This document shows, one piece after another, positions 6,399 to 7,378 of a stretch of 7,378 nt of DNA. This stretch comes from Paracoccaceae bacterium. Lineage in GTDB: Bacteria; Pseudomonadota; Alphaproteobacteria; Rhodobacterales; Rhodobacteraceae. Both the position numbers and the translations under genes were made by a program. The DNA is taken from assembly GCA_003551745.1 (NCBI GenBank), contig PUNI01000203.1, positions 1 through 7,378 on the forward strand, read 5' to 3'. Under the pieces are notes generated by a model. The model did not search any database. It was not told the origin of the DNA and was given only the letters and a program-made list of their open reading frames with translations. How positions within the stretch are numbered: position 1 is the first letter of the stretch; each line of letters opens with the position of its first letter.

Positions 6399-6416
6399 AG
6401 GTTTTTTCGCCCTCGG

Positions 6417-7256
6417 TCAGTTGGTGCAGGGGATCGGGATGACCGTGACCTCGCCGCCACGGCGGGTGCGCACCGAACAGCTCTGCGGGGCCTCGACCAC
6501 TTCGGCCGGGGCTTCCTGCACGATCCCGAGCAGGCTGCGGCGGTCCATCTGCACCGCCTCGCCGGGCAGGTCGTCGGCGACCCCGACGAGGGCCAGCGAG
6601 AGCCGGCCGGTGGACTGTGCCAGCGCCAGCGCGGCCACCTGCGTCGGTGTCGCCTCGACGGTGACGTTGCGGGCGATCACCGCGCTCTGGGTGCGGTCCT
6701 GATCGGCGCTCTGGTCGACGGCGATCACCTTCATGCCCGGTTCGAGCAGGCGCGTGACGTCGCCGTCGCCGGTGCGTCCCGTCCAGTAGATGTCGACCCG
6801 GTCGGTCGGGCGCAGGAAGCCCGCGACGCCGGTGGAGACGTTCACGTCGATGGTGAAGGCGCGCATCCCGGGCGTCAGGCGGGCGGTGATGCCGGCCTCC
6901 TGGCCGGGGCGGGTCAGCTTGACCGGCAGCAGCGGCTCGCCGGGCTCCATCGCCCGCATGACGAAACGCGGGGTGTCCGCGTCGGGGAACAGGTCCTCGC
7001 GGCTGGTGATTGCGTTCTCGGGCAGGGCCTGCTTCGGCCACTGCACCACCATCACGGCCTCGTCGGTCAGCTGTTCGCCATAGCGCAGTGGTTTGCGCGC
7101 GGTGAAGACAGGCGTGGTCTCGACCACCCGCGCCGCGGCCGCGCGGGCGGCCTCCAGTTCGGCGCGGGTCTGCCCGATATAGCCCTGGGCCATGTAGACG
7201 GCCGAGCCGGCCAGCCCCACGCCCAGAAGCAGAACCAGCATGAATACCAGACGCAT
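6417..7256 (-). CDS. cpaB: CpaB/RcpC, periplasmic Tad pilus assembly protein with SAF domain
   Basis: A 279-residue protein of usual CpaB length. The N-terminus MRLVFMLVLLLGVGLAGSAV is a membrane anchor or uncleaved signal (about 3-24), with the rest in the periplasm. A coiled stretch rich in Ala/Arg/Glu (about 28-45) leads into the SAF domain (about 47-115: VFTARKPLRYGEQLTDEAV, FVMRAMEPGEPLLPVKL). The RcpC/CpaB domain follows (about 120-228: GITARLTPGMRAFTIDVN, GFLRPTDRVDIYWTG, NVTVEATPTQVAALALAQSTGRLSLAL). The C-terminus has two cysteines (260 and 277) framing SVRTRRGGEVTVIPIP, able to form a disulfide. In the family, CpaB/RcpC works with the secretin CpaC/RcpA in the outer-membrane complex and may contact peptidoglycan. 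The start is supported by GAGGGG (7265-7270) eight bases upstream and an in-frame stop at 7269-7271. The gene is followed by a terminator. Confidence 0.95.
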   Translation of the reverse strand: MRLVFMLVLLLGVGLAGSAVYMAQGYIGQTRAELEAARAAAARVVETTPVFTARKPLRYGEQLTDEAVMVVQWPKQALPENAITSREDLFPDADTPRFVMRAMEPGEPLLPVKLTRPGQEAGITARLTPGMRAFTIDVNVSTGVAGFLRPTDRVDIYWTGRTGDGDVTRLLEPGMKVIAVDQSADQDRTQSAVIARNVTVEATPTQVAALALAQSTGRLSLALVGVADDLPGEAVQMDRRSLLGIVQEAPAEVVEAPQSCSVRTRRGGEVTVIPIPCTN

Positions 7257-7378
7257 CTTGCGTTCCCCTCATTCTCTCTCGGCGCCCGGTCGCGGCCGGG
7301 GCTGACCATGCACATGTCCGGCACGCTGCCGGGCAATTCGGGCGAATCCGTGATCGGGTCGTGTCGAGCGGACGGCGC
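7257..7378. other. Non-coding leader upstream of cpaB
   Basis: No gene can be supported here. The three minus frames are open for most of it by base composition only; the frame of cpaB itself closes at TGA 7269-7271. Visible structure consists of a 6-bp inverted repeat CCGGCA-CGC-TGCCGG (7318-7332) and a short inverted repeat ATTCG-GG-CGAAT (7336-7347). No convincing -35/-10 pair was seen. It may be the 5' leader of cpaB or the end of a spacer after an upstream gene such as flp or cpaA outside the window. Confidence 0.5.

Noticed and set aside
7318..7332. Inverted repeat CCGGCA-CGC-TGCCGG as a terminator of a gene upstream of cpaB
   Set aside because: The stem is six base pairs and has no T-run on the minus strand; no upstream gene end can be identified in the window.
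1..7378. CRISPR arrays, tRNA/rRNA genes, insertion sequences, phage or toxin-antitoxin genes
   Set aside because: No spaced direct repeats, transposase-like or phage-like proteins or tRNA-like folds were seen. The window is fully accounted for by the Tad genes and their short gaps.

Overview
The window is the central part of a Tad (tight adherence / Flp type IVc pilus) assembly locus. All seven genes lie on the minus strand, so transcription runs from right to left: cpaB (rcpC), cpaC (rcpA secretin), an OmpA-family lipoprotein, cpaE (tadZ), cpaF (tadA ATPase), tadB and the first 75 codons of tadC, which leaves at the left edge. High GC, a strong G/C bias at third codon positions, the gene order, an OmpA-like lipoprotein where other loci carry cpaD, and protein features remembered from that group point to an alphaproteobacterium, most likely Rhodobacteraceae (Rhodobacter/Paracoccus/Ruegeria-like). 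This taxonomic call is inference; no rRNA or marker gene is present.

Region by region: 7257-7378 is non-coding leader or spacer ahead of cpaB. 6417-7256 is cpaB, followed at once by a strong hairpin terminator (6357-6398) and an AT-richer stretch of about 100 bp that stands out from the GC-rich surroundings. That stretch carries promoter-like elements and a 13-bp palindrome. 4189-6208 holds cpaC and the ompA-like gene, 13 nt apart. 3915-4188 is a GC-rich 274-nt gap with two strong inverted repeats. 1-3914 is a compact motor module, tadZ-tadA-tadB-tadC, with spacers of 26, 3 and 10 nt.

The genes form one machine. CpaC is the outer-membrane secretin channel. CpaB is a periplasmic component that works with the secretin. 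The OmpA lipoprotein probably ties the outer-membrane complex to peptidoglycan. TadZ localises the complex. TadA is the cytoplasmic hexameric ATPase, and TadB and TadC are the inner-membrane platform on which Flp pilin is polymerised. The flp pilin, cpaA prepilin peptidase, TadD and TadE/F-type genes are not in this window and would be expected in the flanks.

The protein content is that of a known system, and I found no evidence of an undescribed one. The points most worth a second look are regulatory: a terminator separating cpaB from cpaC, the operator-like palindrome behind it, and the structured ompA-tadZ gap. Protein-level points are the OmpA lipoprotein in the CpaD position and the TadZ P-loop that lacks lysine.
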